Shown piece by piece: positions 8,605-17,480 of a stretch of 64,000 nucleotides of DNA. The notes beneath the pieces are model-generated. The model saw only the letters and a program-made list of their open reading frames with translations, was not told the DNA's origin and ran no database searches. Source of the DNA: Clostridia bacterium (GTDB taxonomy: Bacteria > Acidobacteriota > Terriglobia > Terriglobales > Acidobacteriaceae). The stretch is taken from NCBI GenBank assembly GCA_035561135.1, contig DATMYA010000091.1, forward strand, positions 27,932 to 91,931. The letters run 5' to 3'. Position numbers and translations under genes: made by a program. Position 1 is the stretch's first letter. Every line of letters starts with the position of its first letter.

Positions 8605-9027
8605 TTAGGCTAGCTTCGCATCCATCGTGATTTTCGCATTCAATACCCGCGATACCGGACAACCGGCCTTCGCGCCATTCGCCGCTTCCTGGAACTTCGC
8701 CGGATCGGCTCCGGGGATGCGGGCCGTAAGGTCCAGGTGGACGGCCGTGATGCTGAAACCGGCGTCCGTCTTTTCCATCGTGACTGCGGCCTTGGTGTCG
8801 ATGCTCTGAGCCTTCATCCCTGCCTGTTCCAGTTGCGCGGAAAGCGCCATTGAGAAACAACCAGCATGAGCGGCCGCAATCAGTTCTTCAGGATTTGTTC
8901 CGGCGCCGTTCTCAAAACGCGTGGCGAATGAGTACTGTGTATTTTGCAGGACGCCGCTTGCCGTTGACACGGTGCCTTTGCCGTCCTTCAGTCCACCTTC
9001 CCAGTGCGCGCTGCCAATTCTCTGCAT
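8605..9027 (-). CDS. osmC: OsmC-family peroxiredoxin
   Basis: 140 residues, ATG with AGGAGAAAG upstream. The two redox cysteines of the OsmC/Ohr fold are at C57 (in AAHAGCFSMAL) and C123 (in AKAGCPVSRVL). The N-terminus HWEGGLKDGKGTVSTASG and the TNPEELIAAAHA motif are typical of the OsmC branch rather than Ohr. It reduces organic hydroperoxides in the cytoplasm using a dithiol. It stands alone, with no visible OhrR or OxyR nearby. Confidence 0.9.
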   Translation of the reverse strand: MQRIGSAHWEGGLKDGKGTVSTASGVLQNTQYSFATRFENGAGTNPEELIAAAHAGCFSMALSAQLEQAGMKAQSIDTKAAVTMEKTDAGFSITAVHLDLTARIPGADPAKFQEAANGAKAGCPVSRVLNAKITMDAKLA

Positions 9028-9517
9028 GTGTTCTTTCTCCTGTCGAAATTACAGCGTGAAAGATGTGACGGGTTAGCGCTGAGCGCGCTGTGTTCCGTCA
9101 GGCAATGTGCTGCAATGTGCGGCTGAAACTCAGCTCTAGTAGAAATCAGAACAACTCAGAAAGAATCCGCAAGTGGCACACACTAGCTTGCAGTGATTCT
9201 CCTGTAAATCGGAAGAACAGGCCGGGCAGGTCCGCATCGCGCGGACCGCATCTTTGTCTCGCGCGGTGCTTTCTTTCGGCAAAAGCTCTCGCCCGTTCTC
9301 GATTCCTTCCCTCACCCATGCAGTATACGTCCGTCAAATGTCTGCGCGCAGGCAAGCAGTTCTTCTCGTGTTTGTCAGTGACACTCGACGCGATGCTCTT
9401 CTTTTCAAAAAACATGAAAATTCCAGTTACTTTAGTAATTCGAAATGCATATACTTCCGGCCGTATTCCGAACACAAGTTTTTCAATTCATTAACAGCTA
9501 GTCAATAGGAGACCACC
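9028..9517. other. Intergenic region, no gene seen
   Basis: About 490 bases between divergent osmC and the small peptide gene. It becomes AT-rich towards 9400-9510. No open frame here has a ribosome-binding site plus a recognisable protein. Promoters for both flanking genes are expected here but I could not assign them with confidence. Confidence 0.4.
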
Positions 9518-9664
9518 ATGTCTAAGACTCTTTGGGTAATCCTCGCCGCTTTGATGTTCGCTGGCACTTATTCCATCTCTACCAGTTCGATCGACAACCC
9601 GATGGATCCCGGCGAAGGCTCTTATCCGACTCCGATCTGCGCCCCGGGCGGAACCTGCAAGTAG
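9518..9664 (+). CDS. Small secreted or membrane-anchored peptide (48 residues)
   Basis: ATG preceded by ATAGGAGACCACC, a strong ribosome-binding site. The peptide begins MSKTLWVILAALMFAGTYS, a signal-peptide-like stretch. It ends in a short polar tail with two cysteines (PICAPGGTCK). The tail is rich in Pro and Gly. I do not recognise it. Ribosome-binding site quality and the signal-like N-terminus argue that it is a real gene. A multi-pass membrane protein starts 160 bases downstream on the same strand. Confidence 0.55.
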   Translation: MSKTLWVILAALMFAGTYSISTSSIDNPMDPGEGSYPTPICAPGGTCK

Positions 9665-9823
9665 TTCTCACGCAGGACGAATGGATGCCAATTGGAACGG
9701 CCGCGTTTGATGTATCGCGGCCATGTTTACTTGTTCTGTAATAGCGAGACTGTTAATTGGCCGGTCCAGAATACTTCTTGAGCGAATCCCGCTAGACGCG
9801 CTATGCTCCTGCCCGGGTAACTT

Positions 9824-10666
9824 ATGCCTCAGCTAACGTTCATCGACTACGCGTTTTGGTTCGCTTCGCCTGCGCTACAGGCAGTGCTCGCCGCCGTAAT
9901 GTACCGTCGACATCTGCAGCGCGAGTTCCCTATGTTCTTCAACTACACGGTCTTCCAGGTCTTGTGCCACATTTTCATGTTCGTGGCATGGCGCTGGTCA
10001 TCGGACGTGTACTTCTACGCCTACTGCACGACCAGTGCCCTGGGGATCGGTCTCGGATTCTGCGTTATCCGCGAGGTCTTTCTGGATGCGTTCCGTCCGT
10101 TCGAAGCGATCCGCGAACTTGGCGTGGTCCTGTTCCGCTGGTCCGTGCTGGTACTGTTGCTGATTGCGGCTGCCACTGCGATTGTCGCCCCGCATGCCAA
10201 CAACACGCCTGACATCATCTATGCCGGGATCATCACGCTGGAGCGCAGCATTCGCGTGATGCAGTTTGGGCTCGTTCTGTTTATGGTGCTCTTCAGTAAC
10301 TATCTGGGGGTAACCAAGCGGCACTATCTGTTTGGCATAGCACTGGGTTTTGGTACGTTCGCCACGACTCACATGATTGTGCTGACGCTTCGCGTCTACC
10401 CCGGGCTTCTGTCTGGCGCGACGGCAAGCCGGTTCACGGCTGCTGCGTATTTCGTCTCGGTGCTGATCTGGCTTGGGTACACGCTTGCTCCGCAAGCGGA
10501 GCGTCGGAAGGTTGAAATTCTTCCGCAATCCGAGCGCTGGAACCACACCCTGGCCAACGTCCTGAACGTGCCGGTCTCCGAGGGCTTCCTCCCGAATATG
10601 GAGCGCACAGTCGAACGCCTCTTGCAGCAACAACACCCGACCGAAGATCACCACAACAGCTACTAA
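9824..10666 (+). CDS. Multi-pass integral membrane protein, unknown function
   Basis: 280 residues with about seven hydrophobic helices (near residues 5-25, 38-56, 65-83, 101-121, 134-160, 168-190 and 200-222) and a polar C-terminal tail of about 50 residues. Tryptophan and histidine are frequent in the first helices (FMFVAWRWSSDVYFYAY). I do not recognise a catalytic motif; similar seven-helix proteins of unknown role are common in Acidobacteriota. A terminator follows 16 bases after the stop. It could be co-transcribed with the small peptide upstream. Confidence 0.7.
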   Translation: MPQLTFIDYAFWFASPALQAVLAAVMYRRHLQREFPMFFNYTVFQVLCHIFMFVAWRWSSDVYFYAYCTTSALGIGLGFCVIREVFLDAFRPFEAIRELGVVLFRWSVLVLLLIAAATAIVAPHANNTPDIIYAGIITLERSIRVMQFGLVLFMVLFSNYLGVTKRHYLFGIALGFGTFATTHMIVLTLRVYPGLLSGATASRFTAAAYFVSVLIWLGYTLAPQAERRKVEILPQSERWNHTLANVLNVPVSEGFLPNMERTVERLLQQQHPTEDHHNSY

Positions 10667-10682
10667 TAGATATGCCAAAAGC

Positions 10683-10713
10683 AAAGGCCGCGAGTTTCGC
10701 TCGCGGCCTTTTG
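10683..10713. terminator. Intrinsic terminator after the membrane protein gene
   Basis: AAAGGCCGCGAG / CTCGCGGCCTTTT around loop TTTCG; the T-run follows on the plus strand and also reads on the minus strand. Confidence 0.85.
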
Positions 10714-10941
10714 CCTGCTTGCAAGGTCATCTAATCTGAAAGATTCGGAGTGACTTGCTTTTCAGCCGCACTTTGTTTCGGGGCTAAAATCCGAACGCAC
10801 AAAACAGAAGCCGCCGATGGCTGCTCGGCGGGAACACTTATCCCACGGCGTCGTTTTTCGGGCGCCACTGCCTGAGTTGTGTAAAACGTCACTTTCCCTG
10901 GGGGGATGCGTCCTTCGACGCAGGGGCAAGTGCGATGGCTC

Positions 10942-11253
10942 CTAGGCCGAAGCCGTTGAAACCTTTCGGCCCTGCTGGAAGCATTCACGGCAGAACACCG
11001 GTCTTCCCTGGGTTGGTTTGAATGGAACCGTTGTTTCCTTGCCGCAATTCGAGCAAACAGTCTTGGTTTCTACCTTGGGATACGACGCCCCGGGAGAGCT
11101 GCCAAGAACCTGGGCGCGCTTGCCCTTGCAGGCTTTGCAGCGCTTCGGCTCATTCTTGAACTGCTTGTCATGGAAGAACAGTTGTTCCCCGGCCGTGAAT
11201 ACAAAGTCCTCACCGCAGTCGCAGCACTTTAGAACCTTGTCCTGGAATTCCAT
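10942..11253 (-). CDS. Double zinc-ribbon protein
   Basis: 103 residues with four CxxC knuckles: C10/C13, C39/C42, C67/C70 and C88/C91. The first half matches the probable zinc-ribbon domain found in many small bacterial proteins (CxDCGEDFVFTAGEQ, FFHDKQFKNEPKRCKACK). The second ribbon (VCSNCGKETTVPFKP, PVFCRECF) is of the CxxC-x17-CxxC type. Probably a nucleic-acid-binding or protein-binding accessory factor; the exact partner is unknown. Standalone, with rpsU about 280 bases upstream on the same strand. Confidence 0.85.
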   Translation of the reverse strand: MEFQDKVLKCCDCGEDFVFTAGEQLFFHDKQFKNEPKRCKACKGKRAQVLGSSPGASYPKVETKTVCSNCGKETTVPFKPTQGRPVFCRECFQQGRKVSTASA

Positions 11254-11465
11254 TGCGAGTTGCCCCTTTCAGCCCGTGATCTCTGAACGGCCAACCAACA
11301 GGATTCGCATGATGTCGCCGCTGCGAAGCCTTTCGACCACACAGAGTACATTCTTTGCCTGAACCTCATCACATTGACGAATGTCAATGCGATGTATTGA
11401 TTGCTTTACGAATGCTTATGACTGCGGGACTGCCATCATGAAATCCTTTTGCCGCTCACCCAAGC

Positions 11466-11505
11466 GAAAAAAGGTAGAGGCCGCCGCCGGGGAAGCGGCG
11501 GCCTT
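11466..11505 (-). terminator. Intrinsic terminator of rpsU
   Basis: On the minus strand AAGGCCGCCGC / GCGGCGGCCTC encloses a TTCCCCG loop and runs into CTACCTTTTTT. Confidence 0.85.
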
Positions 11506-11531
11506 GATTTCCTTCTTGCTAATCTTGCTCG

Positions 11532-11729
11532 TTAGTCCTGCTCTTTGCGAGCCTTTTTGCGGCTACGCTTACGGGCCAACGCTTCTTTCACACGCTTCTT
11601 CTCGCCCGGCTTGAGGTAATAGGAGTGACGCTTCACTTCCTTAATAATGTCCTCTTGCTGGACTTTGCGCTTGAAGCGGCGCAGGGCGTTCTCTAACGAT
11701 TCGCCCTCTTGAAGTCGAATTTCTGCCAA
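11532..11729 (-). CDS. rpsU: 30S ribosomal protein S21
   Basis: 65 residues, the normal size for S21: basic, helical, with the family pattern ESLENALRRFKRKVQQEDII, then KRHSYYLKPGEKKR and an Arg/Lys-rich tail. S21 binds the 30S platform near the 3' end of 16S rRNA and helps in Shine-Dalgarno pairing. Start is TTG with a GGGGG stretch 8 bases upstream. The gene stands alone here, with its own terminator, away from the usual dnaG/rpoD context. Confidence 0.95.
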   Translation of the reverse strand: MAEIRLQEGESLENALRRFKRKVQQEDIIKEVKRHSYYLKPGEKKRVKEALARKRSRKKARKEQD

Positions 11730-11857
11730 GCCTTACACCCCCAGACTCGTCCTATCTGGACTCAAATAGCTTACCTTAGGTTTGCTGTGGTGCGTCAAGA
11801 GAGTTGTAGAAAATTGCTCTACTCGGCCCCTACGCCTGAAATTCGATCGTAAAGCCC

Positions 11858-14800
11858 TCAGAAACTCAGCCGGAGCGACAATTGAATCTGGCGCGGGGAA
11901 TAGGCATTGTTAGGCGTCAAGAACCCGCCATTTGCCCGGTAGTGAGCCGGATATCGTTTGCCAGCAACGACTTTGTCCTGCATAACGAAGTCGCCGGCGG
12001 AAGCCAGAAAGCCGTCATCGGAGAGGTCAACGCGCTTGTTTGCGCGGTTCATCACATTAAAGGATTCTGCCAGGAACTCCAGCCGGACGCGCTCCGTAGC
12101 GTGGAGACGGCGCGTAACGCGCAGGTCGGTGGTGAAGTAATCGGGGCCAGTGAGCGCGTTCCGGCTCACGCCCGGCAGACGGTCGTTTGCGGAATTGCCG
12201 TCGCGATTCGGGTCGCCGATGACGCTGGCGTTAACCGGACGGCCGCTGCCAACCGTGACGATGCTGGAAAATTTCCAATCGTTAAAAAAGAAGCGCAGCA
12301 CCGGACGGTCGCGATGAAACGGACGCGGCTCTGCGATCCAGGAGGCCATGAATCGGTGACGCTGATCGGTGGTGCTGCGCCCTCGTTCGCTTTGTGTCGA
12401 GTAGGAATTCTCCACCGTAACTGGGCGGCCGACGACCATGGCGTCCTGTCCGTCGTCGATGGCTTTCGCATACGTGTAGCCGATCCGGAAGTAAAAGCCG
12501 CGTGTCATACGGCGTCGCGCCGAGATGGTGAGACCGTGATAGACGCTCGTAGCGGCACTCTCGAAGACATTCACGGACCCGACCTGCGACAGCGGGCGCT
12601 GCAGGTCATTGATGCACGGCGCGAATGGGCAGCTCATGGAGCGGGTCATCTGCCACGTGGAAAACGTCGGGATATCATAATAAGCGCCAGTGAAGCTGTT
12701 CCCGTCTTCGCTGAAGACGGGGTAGGACACGATCTCCGGCTCGGGAAGATTAGCGTCGCGCGCGCGTATGAGGTGCTCGCCATGCACATACAAGTAAGAA
12801 GCGGAGACAGCGAAGCGTTCTGCGATTTCGCGCTCGACGGTCAAACTGGCCTGCTGCACAAATGGAACTCGGAAGTTCGGCGAAAACGCAGAAATCTCGC
12901 TGGTGACGTGCGATGCAAGGCTGTCGGGAACCTCGCACCGGGGTTCGGTGATTCCGCAGATCACGATGGGATTGGGATACTGCGGGAAGATGACGGCGTC
13001 GGCGTTGCGCGAGTTTTCCAGAAACAGATGGCTTTGCGCCAGGCCATTGTCGGTTTTCACAGCCGAAGTGTACATAGAGGGAATGCGCGTGTAGAACACG
13101 CCATATCCCGCGCGCACGACAAGCGGGCGACGCTCACCGATGCTGTATGCAAAACCAACGCGCGGCGCGATGTTATTCGAATCGTGCGGCAACTTACCTG
13201 ACATCTCCCACAGTGGATTGTTCTGTAGCCCATCGCCGGAGAAGGTCTGCAGGTCGTAGCGAACCCCAACATTCAGCGCCAGGCGAGAAGTCACGCGAAT
13301 GGCGTCCTGTGCGAAGAAGGCGTAATCCGAGGAATCGGGATGCGAGTCTGCGGTGCCGAAGTTCTGGATGTAGTACCTGGGCACATTGTGGGCGTAGGCG
13401 CGCAGCGGAGTAATCCACATGCCGTAGGTGGCTGGCTCGAAGGTCCACGGATCGACGCGAATATCGCGGAACAAGTACTGTCCGCCGAAGAGTGAAGGAA
13501 AGAAGTTGTAAACCCAGGCCTTGCTTACATCGCCGCCGAGCTTCCAACTGTGACGATGCGTCTCGAACGACAGCGTATCCGAGAGGTGAAATTTGTGTTC
13601 GCGCGTGCGCCGCGGCAGGATGCTGGAACGGCCAAAGGCTTCGATTACATCGCCGATGCTGGTGCGCACGTCTTCCGAGTTGGCGCGGGACTGCTGAAGA
13701 TCGCGCGAGAACTGCACCCGGAGATGGCTTGTAGCGTTCGCCCCCAGAGCGCTTGTCAACGATACGATCCCGGTCTCCGTCCGCACCTGTTCTTCGCCAT
13801 TCTCCGAAATGCCGTAATTCGTGACCGGGCTGGAGGGATCGAAGAAGACGTTGTTTTGTCCGCCGTAGCGCGACGTGTTGATGCGGAAGGTCAGAAACTG
13901 GCGCGGAGTCAACGAGACATCGACCTTGAAGAACCCGGCGTTGCCCAGCAGTTCGGATCGGAAGTTGCCGCCCAGTTGCGATAGCTTGGCCGCGGCACCT
14001 TGGACGAGCGCGCGGTCAGTGCTTTCGTAATCGCCGGAGGTGGGCCTAAGGACAGTGGAGCCGTCGAGAAACCGGACAACAGTCGGCACGCGGAAGATGT
14101 GCTGATCCCATCCGCCGAAGTAGAACACGCGATTCTTTTTGAGCCTGCCTCCGAGGGTGAAGCCGAACTGGTGCTGGCGATCGCTCGGCTTCACGTCCGT
14201 GAATGGGTGCTGCGCGTTCATGCGGTTATCGCGAACGTAATAGAATGCGCTTCCCCGAAGCTGGTTGGTTCCAGACTTTGTGACGACGTTAACGACGCCA
14301 CCGCCAGAGCGTCCAAGCTCCGCGCTATAGGCGTTGGAAGAGACGCGGAACTCCTGTACGACTTCGTTGCTGAACTGGTAGGGTGCGCGATACCGTCCTC
14401 TCCCCTGCGCAAAGAACGAGTTGTTGTTGTCGGCGCCATCCACAAGCATTGAAGATTGAAATCCACGCACCCCGCCAAAAGCGAGATCGCCATTGCTCGA
14501 GGACGTGAGCCCGCGCGGATCCTGCGTCACGCCGGGCGTGAGCAACGCGAGATCGGTAAATCGGCGGCCGTTAATGGGCAGGTCGGCGATGGAACGCTCG
14601 TCGATGACATGGGAGACCTCGGACGATTGCGTTTCCACCATAGGCGCGGCACTGTTGATCTCGACGGTTTCATGCGCGCCAGCCAGCGCGAGCTTGAACT
14701 CCAGTTCCAGCGCGCCGGCTATCTCCACGTGTACGTTCGTAAAGACTTGCGGCGCCATCCCCGAGGCTTGAGCGCGAATGCTGTAATCCCCCGGCGGTAG

Positions 14801-15100
14801 AAGAGACGAGGCGAAGCGGCCGTCAGCATCGGTGTTAATGCGGTGCTCGATCCCGGTATTTACGTTAACGATGAGGATTGCGGCATTGCGAACGCGAGCT
14901 CCGGCGGCATCACTAACGCTGCCACGAATAGCTCCCAGCGAAGCATCTTGTCCGATGGATGACAGTGGAGAGAAAAGCACGGCCAGCAGAACGGCGGCAA
15001 TCACGAGGTGGACGAAATAGCAAGTAGTGGTGCTGATTGGCTTGCCAGGCCGAGTGTCGATCAATGTGTTGCAACAGAATCCGGGGAATGCGCGATACAT
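11858..15100 (-). CDS. TonB-dependent receptor with N-terminal carboxypeptidase-regulatory domain (Oar-like)
   Basis: 1080 residues. An N-terminal hydrophobic helix (VIAAVLLAVLFSPL, about 31-48) serves as export signal; the first 30 residues are unusually long for one, so the true start may be internal. Residues about 52-140 are a carboxypeptidase regulatory-like beta-sandwich (GAIRGSVSDAAGARVRNAAI, DADGRFASSLLPPGDYSI). The plug domain follows (about 150-270: ISDLPINGRRFTDLALLTPGV type segment, SMLVDGADNNNSF, RSGGGVVNVVTKSGTN). A large beta-barrel runs to a C-terminal Phe (QLSLRLSF), the usual outer-membrane assembly signal. Such receptors are expanded in Acidobacteriota and are thought to import glycans, peptides or other large substrates. 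No substrate enzyme is adjacent. Confidence 0.85.
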   Translation of the reverse strand: MYRAFPGFCCNTLIDTRPGKPISTTTCYFVHLVIAAVLLAVLFSPLSSIGQDASLGAIRGSVSDAAGARVRNAAILIVNVNTGIEHRINTDADGRFASSLLPPGDYSIRAQASGMAPQVFTNVHVEIAGALELEFKLALAGAHETVEINSAAPMVETQSSEVSHVIDERSIADLPINGRRFTDLALLTPGVTQDPRGLTSSSNGDLAFGGVRGFQSSMLVDGADNNNSFFAQGRGRYRAPYQFSNEVVQEFRVSSNAYSAELGRSGGGVVNVVTKSGTNQLRGSAFYYVRDNRMNAQHPFTDVKPSDRQHQFGFTLGGRLKKNRVFYFGGWDQHIFRVPTVVRFLDGSTVLRPTSGDYESTDRALVQGAAAKLSQLGGNFRSELLGNAGFFKVDVSLTPRQFLTFRINTSRYGGQNNVFFDPSSPVTNYGISENGEEQVRTETGIVSLTSALGANATSHLRVQFSRDLQQSRANSEDVRTSIGDVIEAFGRSSILPRRTREHKFHLSDTLSFETHRHSWKLGGDVSKAWVYNFFPSLFGGQYLFRDIRVDPWTFEPATYGMWITPLRAYAHNVPRYYIQNFGTADSHPDSSDYAFFAQDAIRVTSRLALNVGVRYDLQTFSGDGLQNNPLWEMSGKLPHDSNNIAPRVGFAYSIGERRPLVVRAGYGVFYTRIPSMYTSAVKTDNGLAQSHLFLENSRNADAVIFPQYPNPIVICGITEPRCEVPDSLASHVTSEISAFSPNFRVPFVQQASLTVEREIAERFAVSASYLYVHGEHLIRARDANLPEPEIVSYPVFSEDGNSFTGAYYDIPTFSTWQMTRSMSCPFAPCINDLQRPLSQVGSVNVFESAATSVYHGLTISARRRMTRGFYFRIGYTYAKAIDDGQDAMVVGRPVTVENSYSTQSERGRSTTDQRHRFMASWIAEPRPFHRDRPVLRFFFNDWKFSSIVTVGSGRPVNASVIGDPNRDGNSANDRLPGVSRNALTGPDYFTTDLRVTRRLHATERVRLEFLAESFNVMNRANKRVDLSDDGFLASAGDFVMQDKVVAGKRYPAHYRANGGFLTPNNAYSPRQIQLSLRLSF

Positions 15101-15465
15101 TCGTGGGCCTTACTTCAAATTTTTCTGCGACTGGAGAAACACGCCAATGTATAGCAATAAGCAATAGGGCGTGTGTGACGTGGCACTCAAAAGGAACATC
15201 AAAGTGGCGAGATTCCCGTTTCGGGATCACCTGCGTCAGCGCAACTGAGCTTCACTGGCGCATTTGCCAGGAGTAGATGCAACTCCGGCCCTCCAATCTG
15301 CGGTACCTTGAAGAGCGGACACGTTCGGTGGCGTTGCAATTTCCCCCTGCGCGTTGATTCTGATATTTTCAGATACTTACGGACAAGGCTCGAGCCCGCC
15401 TGTGGCGCTGTCGGCTTCAGACCGGGTCATCTCTTGTTTCCGTTAACCGACTTCGGAGCAGTGGA
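15101..15465. other. Divergent intergenic region
   Basis: 365 bases between the receptor (minus) and the gamma carbonic anhydrase (plus). It must hold both promoters. AT-rich TTGATTCTGATATTTTCAG near 15354-15372 could be part of one, but I cannot define hexamers with confidence. No coding frame was seen. Confidence 0.4.
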
Positions 15466-15990
15466 ATGATTCGAGCGTACAAAGGAACTTCGCCCAGCAT
15501 CGCGCAAGGTTGTTACATTGATGAGTCAGCGCACGTTATCGGCGACGTGACGCTAGGCGAGAACTCCAGCGTATGGATGAACGTGGTGCTGCGCGGCGAC
15601 GTGCACCACATACGAGTTGGCGCTAACAGCAATATCCAGGACTGCTCGGTTCTGCACGGCATGCTGGGAAAATGGCCGGTGGAGTTGGGCGACTGGGTGA
15701 CGGTCGGCCACTCGGTTACGCTGCACGGTTGCGTGGTGGAAGACCGTTGCCTGATCGGCATGGGAGTTGTAGTGCTGAATGGCGCTCGTATAGGCGCGGG
15801 ATCCATCGTGGCGGCAGGGACGCTGATTCCCGAGGGTATGAACATTGAACCGGGCTCATTGGTCATGGGCTTTCCCGGCAAAGTGAAACGAAAGCTGACG
15901 GACGACGAGCAGCAGTCGATCCTGACCTATGCAACGAACTACCTTGGATATAAGGACCAGTATCTGATGGAACTCAAGGCCGGGAAGTAG
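15466..15990 (+). CDS. Gamma-class carbonic anhydrase-like hexapeptide-repeat protein
   Basis: 174 residues, ATG with GGAG upstream. It consists of a left-handed beta-helix of hexapeptide repeats with the metal-ligand histidines of the gamma-CA family: H64 (SVLHG), H82 and H87 (VGHSVTLHG). The RGD at 43-45 is also typical. A C-terminal helix (residues 143-170) packs the trimer. Expected to hydrate CO2 as a cytoplasmic trimer with interface Zn or Fe, though many family members (YrdA/PaaY type) have weak or no measured activity. It reads alone before hisS. Confidence 0.85.
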   Translation: MIRAYKGTSPSIAQGCYIDESAHVIGDVTLGENSSVWMNVVLRGDVHHIRVGANSNIQDCSVLHGMLGKWPVELGDWVTVGHSVTLHGCVVEDRCLIGMGVVVLNGARIGAGSIVAAGTLIPEGMNIEPGSLVMGFPGKVKRKLTDDEQQSILTYATNYLGYKDQYLMELKAGK

Positions 15991-16016
15991 AAAAGCTGTG
16001 GGTGAGCGGAGTTAAT

Positions 16017-16068
16017 AGGGGTCCTTCGACTGCGCACGTCTACCGGCGTGCTCTGCTCAGGAAGACAC
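16017..16068. repeat. GTCCTTCGACTGCGC-type intergenic repeat, short form
   Basis: Contains GGTCCTTCGACTGCGC followed by GCTCTGCTCAGGAAGACA, a short relative of the approximately 105-bp palindromes at 19421, 26748, 28975 and 38663. Confidence 0.6.
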
Positions 16069-16132
16069 CGAACAATTAAGAACGAGCAATTAACAATCTG
16101 GTTTAACTAACAACTGTTTACCTGGTTTTCTC

Positions 16133-17464
16133 ATGATTAAAGCCGTACGAGGCACACGCGACCTGCTTCCTTCCGACACTGACCTGTGGAACTTTGTCGA
16201 TGAGCGGGTCCGCCGCATTTTCCAGAAATACAATTTTCGTGAGATTCGCACACCGATATTCGAATCCACCGAACTGTTCGCACGCGGCGTGGGTGAAGAC
16301 ACCGACATCGTCTCCAAGGAGATGTTCACCTGGGAGGACAAGGCGCGTGCGCAGAGCGAAAAGCCTCAGTCACTGACCTTGCGTCCGGAGAACACGGCTG
16401 GCGTGGTGCGCGCCTACATCGAGCACGACATGGGCCGCGCGGGCATGTTGCAGAAGCTGTATTACATTGGGCCGCAGTTCCGGCGCGAGCGTCCGCAGAA
16501 GGGACGCTATCGGCAATTCTTCCAGATCGGCGCGGAGGTGATTGGGCCGCCAAGCGCAGGCAGCGAATCGCCCATGCGCGACGCCGAAGTGCTGGAGATG
16601 TTGACGGCGCTGCTAGATGCCGTAGGGCTGCAGGGCTGGACGCTGCACATCAACTCTGTGGGCTGCGCGAACGATCGCGCCGCGTACAACAAGGCTTTGC
16701 GCGAGGCGCTTGAGGGCGTGAAGAACAAGATGTGCGCCGACTGCCAGCGGCGTGCGGAGACGAATCCTCTGCGCGTGCTCGACTGCAAGGTTCCGCAAGA
16801 CCAGCCGATCATCGAGGCGCTGCCCAAGATCAGCGAGTATCTCGACGAACCCTGCCGCGAAAACTTTGCGCAGGTGCGGGCAATGCTGGATACCATGGGC
16901 ATCCCGTACCAGGTAAATGAGCGCATGGTGCGCGGCCTGGACTACTACACGCGCACGACCTTCGAATTCACGCACGGCGATCTCGGCGCGCAGAGTGCTG
17001 TGCTCGGCGGCGGACGCTACGATGGACTGAGCGAATCCCTTGGCGGACCGAAGGCGCCCGGCATCGGCTTCGCCATCGGCGAAGACCGCCTGGTACTGGC
17101 GTTACAGGCGCAGCAGGCTGCCGCCACTGTGACGGTGCAAGCGTATGTCGCTCCGCTCGGTGCGGGAATGAACGGCGAAGCGCTAAAGCTTGCTCGCGAA
17201 CTGCGAAAGGCCGGACTGGTGGTGGAACTCGGGGATGAGAGCTTCCGTCTGAAAAAAGCTTTCGAGACTGCCGAGAAACTCGGAGCGACGTACGTCGTCA
17301 TCGTTGGCGAAAATGAAGTTAAGGCCGACGCATTCGCCACAAAGAACATCAAGACTGGCGAGCAGGCAACAATTCCGAGGACAGAACTCGCTGCACAGTT
17401 GCAACCGGAGCACTTGCAGCTTGCGACAGTGCTTCCAGAATCAAAACACGGCTTGAAGAAGTAG
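16133..17464 (+). CDS. hisS: Histidyl-tRNA synthetase
   Basis: 443 residues, the normal length. Class II motif 1 (IRTPIFESTELFARGVGEDT) is followed by motif 2 (IGPQFRRERPQKGRYRQF), the histidine-specific LDYYTRTTFEF loop, and motif 3 (GGGRYDGL plus GIGFAIGEDR). The C-terminal anticodon-binding domain covers about residues 330-430. It charges tRNA-His with histidine using ATP. The ATG has no obvious ribosome-binding site; upstream is an AT-rich stretch with a repeated CAATTAA element. aspS follows after 16 bases in the same operon. Confidence 0.97.
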   Translation: MIKAVRGTRDLLPSDTDLWNFVDERVRRIFQKYNFREIRTPIFESTELFARGVGEDTDIVSKEMFTWEDKARAQSEKPQSLTLRPENTAGVVRAYIEHDMGRAGMLQKLYYIGPQFRRERPQKGRYRQFFQIGAEVIGPPSAGSESPMRDAEVLEMLTALLDAVGLQGWTLHINSVGCANDRAAYNKALREALEGVKNKMCADCQRRAETNPLRVLDCKVPQDQPIIEALPKISEYLDEPCRENFAQVRAMLDTMGIPYQVNERMVRGLDYYTRTTFEFTHGDLGAQSAVLGGGRYDGLSESLGGPKAPGIGFAIGEDRLVLALQAQQAAATVTVQAYVAPLGAGMNGEALKLARELRKAGLVVELGDESFRLKKAFETAEKLGATYVVIVGENEVKADAFATKNIKTGEQATIPRTELAAQLQPEHLQLATVLPESKHGLKK

Positions 17465-17480
17465 AGAGAAGGATACGAAC

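Noticed and set aside
10731..10988. Minus-strand frame between a terminator and the zinc-ribbon gene
   Set aside because: Arg/Ser-rich translation without ribosome-binding site; it overlaps the zinc-ribbon gene's 3' end.
11882..13201. Plus-strand open frame opposite the TonB-dependent receptor
   Set aside because: No recognisable protein; codon composition is the mirror image of the receptor, whose domains are clear.
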